From: Accumulibacter sp.
GTDB taxonomy: Bacteria; Pseudomonadota; Gammaproteobacteria; Burkholderiales; Rhodocyclaceae
DNA length: 5,629 nt
Direction of reading: 5' to 3'
Assembly (NCBI GenBank): GCA_031284185.1
Contig: JAITAJ010000255.1
Span: 1-5,629 of the forward strand
This document shows positions 3,972 through 5,629 of the stretch, piece after piece. The position numbers and the translations under genes were made by a program. Position 1 is the stretch's first letter. Every line of letters begins with the position of its first letter. The notes under the pieces are model-generated. The model saw only the letters and a program-made list of their open reading frames with translations. It was not told the DNA's origin and searched no databases.

Positions 3972-5376
3972 CCCCCGATGCTCCTCCTCCCAGCGCGGCA
4001 TATAGCTGGATCTGGGCGGCGAGCTTGGCGAAACGCAGGGTCACGAGCGATTGCTGCGCGGCGAAATGGGAACGCTGCGCGTCCAGCACGGAAAGATAAC
4101 CCTCGATACCACTGTTGTAACGCCTCTCCGCCAGACGATAGGTGTCCGCGGCAGTCGCGGTCAGGGACTCCTGGGCCGCCAACTGTTCGTCGATCGTGCC
4201 GCGCACGGCCAGCGCGTCGGCTACTTCACGAAAGGCCGCCTGCACCGTTTTTTCGTATTGCGTCAGTACGATCTCGCGCTCCGTCTCGCTGACACGCAAG
4301 GCCGCCCACAGACGTGTGTCGAAGACCGGCAGCGAGAACTGCGGCGCGAACAGCCAGGTTCCCATGTGACTTCCGAACAGGCCCGACAACTCGGCACTGG
4401 CGGTGCCCAGCGATCCGGTCAGGGTGACGCGCGGAAACAGCGCGGCCCGCGCGGCGCCAATGTAGGCGTAGGCTCCCTTGAGACGATGTTCGGCCGCCAT
4501 GACGTCGGGACGCGACAGCAAGGCGTCGGAAGATATCCCGGCGGCCACGTCCTTCAGATCGCCCGCGGTTTCCAGACCCGCCGGCAACCATTCCTCGGGG
4601 ATCGAGGCGCCGACGAGCAGAACCAGCGCGTTGAGGTCCTGCGCGGCCAGTTGCGTATACCGCGCAACGTCGGCGCGCGCCGTGTCGACCGGGATGTGCG
4701 AGCGTTTCAGATCCAGATCGGACACCATGCCGACGTCGAAACGCCTCTTGATCAGATCGTAGGCCGCCCGCTGGCCGCCCAGCGTCGATCGGGCCAGGGC
4801 CAGATTTTCCCGGTCGGCGGCAAGCAGGAAGTAGGTCCGCGCCACTTGGCCGATCAGCGCGATCTCTACGCCGCGCCGCCCTTCATCGGTCGCCAGATAC
4901 TCTTCCAGCGCCTGCTCCGAGAGGCTGCGGATGCGCCCGAAGAAATCGAGTTCCCACGCGGCCAGGCCCAGATCGACACTGTACTTCGAGGCCGTGCGCG
5001 ATTGCCCCGGCTGAATGAAGTCACGCGACTGGCGCTGCTTCTGCTCGCCGCCGCCAGCCGCGAGCGATGGGAAAAGATCACCGCGCTGAATGCCGTACAT
5101 GCCTTGCGCGCGCTCGACGTTGAGCGCGGCCAGACGCAGATCCCGATTGTTGTCCAGCGCCCGCTGGATCATCTTTTGCAGTACGTCGTTGGCAAAAAAA
5201 TCCCGCCATTTCAGATCGGCAACCTGGGGAGAATCCGCGCCGTCCCGGACATAGGCGGCGCCGGACGGCCACGCTCCGGCCACGGGCGATTCGGGAGGCT
5301 GGTATTCCGGCGCCAGCGAGCAGCCGCCGAGAGCGAACAGGAATCCGAACAGCGCCGGAAACGAAAACTTATTCAT
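3937..5376 (-). CDS. RND efflux system outer-membrane factor lipoprotein (OprM/NodT type)
   Basis: Encodes 479 residues, normal for the family. It forms the trimeric outer-membrane/periplasmic channel through which an RND pump expels substrate. The signal peptide MNKFSFPALFGFLFALGGC has lipobox LGGC with C19 lipidated, followed by SLAPEYQPP, typical of OprM-like starts. Two TolC-type repeats are visible: the first with WELDFFGRIRSL (141-152), the second with LSRPDVMAAEHRLKGA (287-302), IGAARAALFPRVTLTGSLG (306-324), and RRYNSGIEGYLSVLDAQR (418-435). ATG 5376 is chosen because the lipoprotein signal follows and AAGGAG sits 6 bases upstream; an in-frame ATG at 5526 would add 50 non-family residues. 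Its ATG overlaps the end of the upstream permease gene by 8 bases. After the usual end (QLYAALGGG) there is an extra tail, ASGVSEDRVSEDRR, encoded partly by the local repeat. The substrate cannot be told. Confidence 0.93.
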   Translation of the reverse strand: MNKFSFPALFGFLFALGGCSLAPEYQPPESPVAGAWPSGAAYVRDGADSPQVADLKWRDFFANDVLQKMIQRALDNNRDLRLAALNVERAQGMYGIQRGDLFPSLAAGGGEQKQRQSRDFIQPGQSRTASKYSVDLGLAAWELDFFGRIRSLSEQALEEYLATDEGRRGVEIALIGQVARTYFLLAADRENLALARSTLGGQRAAYDLIKRRFDVGMVSDLDLKRSHIPVDTARADVARYTQLAAQDLNALVLLVGASIPEEWLPAGLETAGDLKDVAAGISSDALLSRPDVMAAEHRLKGAYAYIGAARAALFPRVTLTGSLGTASAELSGLFGSHMGTWLFAPQFSLPVFDTRLWAALRVSETEREIVLTQYEKTVQAAFREVADALAVRGTIDEQLAAQESLTATAADTYRLAERRYNSGIEGYLSVLDAQRSHFAAQQSLVTLRFAKLAAQIQLYAALGGGASGVSEDRVSEDRR

Positions 5377-5629
5377 GAGGTTCTCCTTCCACCGGGTCAA
5401 GGTCTTCCACCTCTCCGTCATTTCTTCTCCGATCATGACCTGAGCGCCTGCCTTCCACAAAATCGACGCCTTTTCTGTCTTCGCTGTCTCTTCTCCGGTC
5501 ATGGCCCGACCGTAATTCTTCCGCAAAGTCGACGCCTTTCCTGGCTCCGCCGCGCCGGCTCATCAGCTTGTAGATCATCACATAGAACAGCGGCGCGAAG
5601 AAGATCACCAGCACCGTCGAGGTCACCAT
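5369..5629 (-). CDS. RND-family efflux permease, C-terminal end (partial, runs off the window)
   Basis: 86 residues are visible, open to the right edge. The first part, MVTSTVLVIFFAPLFYVMIYKLMSRR, matches the last transmembrane helix (TM12) of HAE1/AcrB-type RND transporters, whose family sequence is near LAIFFVPVFFVVV. These inner-membrane proton antiporters deliver substrate to the outer-membrane channel. The gene order permease then OMF on the same strand with an 8-base ATGAATAA overlap is the standard pump operon. The cytoplasmic tail is unusual: about 60 highly charged residues, including two copies of a 22-residue unit starting KGVDF and containing RSGHDRRR. RND tails are usually short. 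The internal M at the right edge is not the real start; most of the roughly 1000-residue protein lies outside. Confidence 0.85.
   Translation of the reverse strand: MVTSTVLVIFFAPLFYVMIYKLMSRRGGARKGVDFAEELRSGHDRRRDSEDRKGVDFVEGRRSGHDRRRNDGEVEDLDPVEGEPHE
5383..5388 (-). promoter_or_regulatory. Ribosome binding site of the outer-membrane factor gene
   Basis: AAGGAG on the - strand lies 6 bases before ATG 5376. It sits within the last codons of the permease gene, supporting translational coupling and fixing the start at the lipoprotein signal rather than upstream. Confidence 0.8.
5413..5544 (-). repeat. 66-bp tandem duplication within the permease tail
   Basis: TTCCACAAAATCGACGCC (5453-5470) and TTCCGCAAAGTCGACGCC (5519-5536) are 66 bases apart. 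CTTCTCCGATCATGACC (5424-5440) and CTTCTCCGGTCATGGCC (5490-5506) have the same spacing. The period is a multiple of three, so the frame is kept and two 22-residue units result (KGVDFAEELRSGHDRRRDSEDR and its variant KGVDFVEGRRSGHDRRRND). The end points of the units are approximate. Confidence 0.75.

Noticed and set aside
3564..4099. Several open frames across the repeat array, on both strands
   Set aside because: They encode only translated repeat (for example CLLSS and PARQRRK motifs) and overlap rnpB or the antisense of the OMF gene.
5377..5526. N-terminal extension of the outer-membrane factor to 5526
   Set aside because: It is out-of-frame reading of the permease tail; the lipoprotein signal and strong ribosome binding site fix the start at 5376.

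Overview
This GC-rich window fits a pseudomonad-type (Pseudomonadota) chromosome, most likely a betaproteobacterium. The evidence is a divergent yraN/rsmI pair, an E. coli-type (class II) dihydroorotase, a class A RNase P RNA, and an RND pump operon whose outer-membrane channel is a lipoprotein. The assignment is inferred from gene content and sequence style, not from a database search.

Layout. (1) Bases 1-141 hold the last 31 codons of an IS110-family transposase and what looks like the right end of that element. (2) Bases 141-255 hold one copy of a peculiar local repeat: pyrimidine-rich on the + strand, with a small GC hairpin and a GGTTTTTCC block. (3) yraN (-) and rsmI (+) diverge from a 17-bp gap; a good yraN promoter lies inside the first codons of rsmI. 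(4) pyrC (+) follows with its own plausible promoter and a run of ten A's running into its start codon. (5) The pyrC-lipoprotein gap (2594-2756) is packed with hairpins and resembles the 3' end of an IS200/IS605 (TnpB/omega-RNA) element, but no tnpB is present. (6) A small lipoprotein gene of unknown function (+) ends within the promoter region of rnpB. (7) rnpB (+), the RNase P RNA, is complete. (8) Bases 3621-3971 hold no independent gene. They consist of further repeat copies: one oriented with rnpB, then two tandem 86-bp units and a degenerate tail oriented with the convergent efflux operon. (9) On the - strand, an RND efflux permease (only its C-terminus is in the window) overlaps by 8 bp with a complete OprM/NodT-type outer-membrane factor.

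How the genes relate. The two - strand genes form a translationally coupled efflux operon. yraN, rsmI, pyrC and rnpB are housekeeping genes (DNA metabolism, 16S rRNA methylation, pyrimidine synthesis, tRNA 5' processing) and need not be co-regulated.

The most unusual feature is the repeat family. Each array sits directly at the 3' end of a gene (yraN, rnpB, the outer-membrane factor), with its purine-rich strand in the sense of that gene. In the two protein genes it supplies the last codons and the stop. An IS110-type end abuts one copy. These are direct observations; any function as a 3' UTR, terminator, or insertion target is inference.
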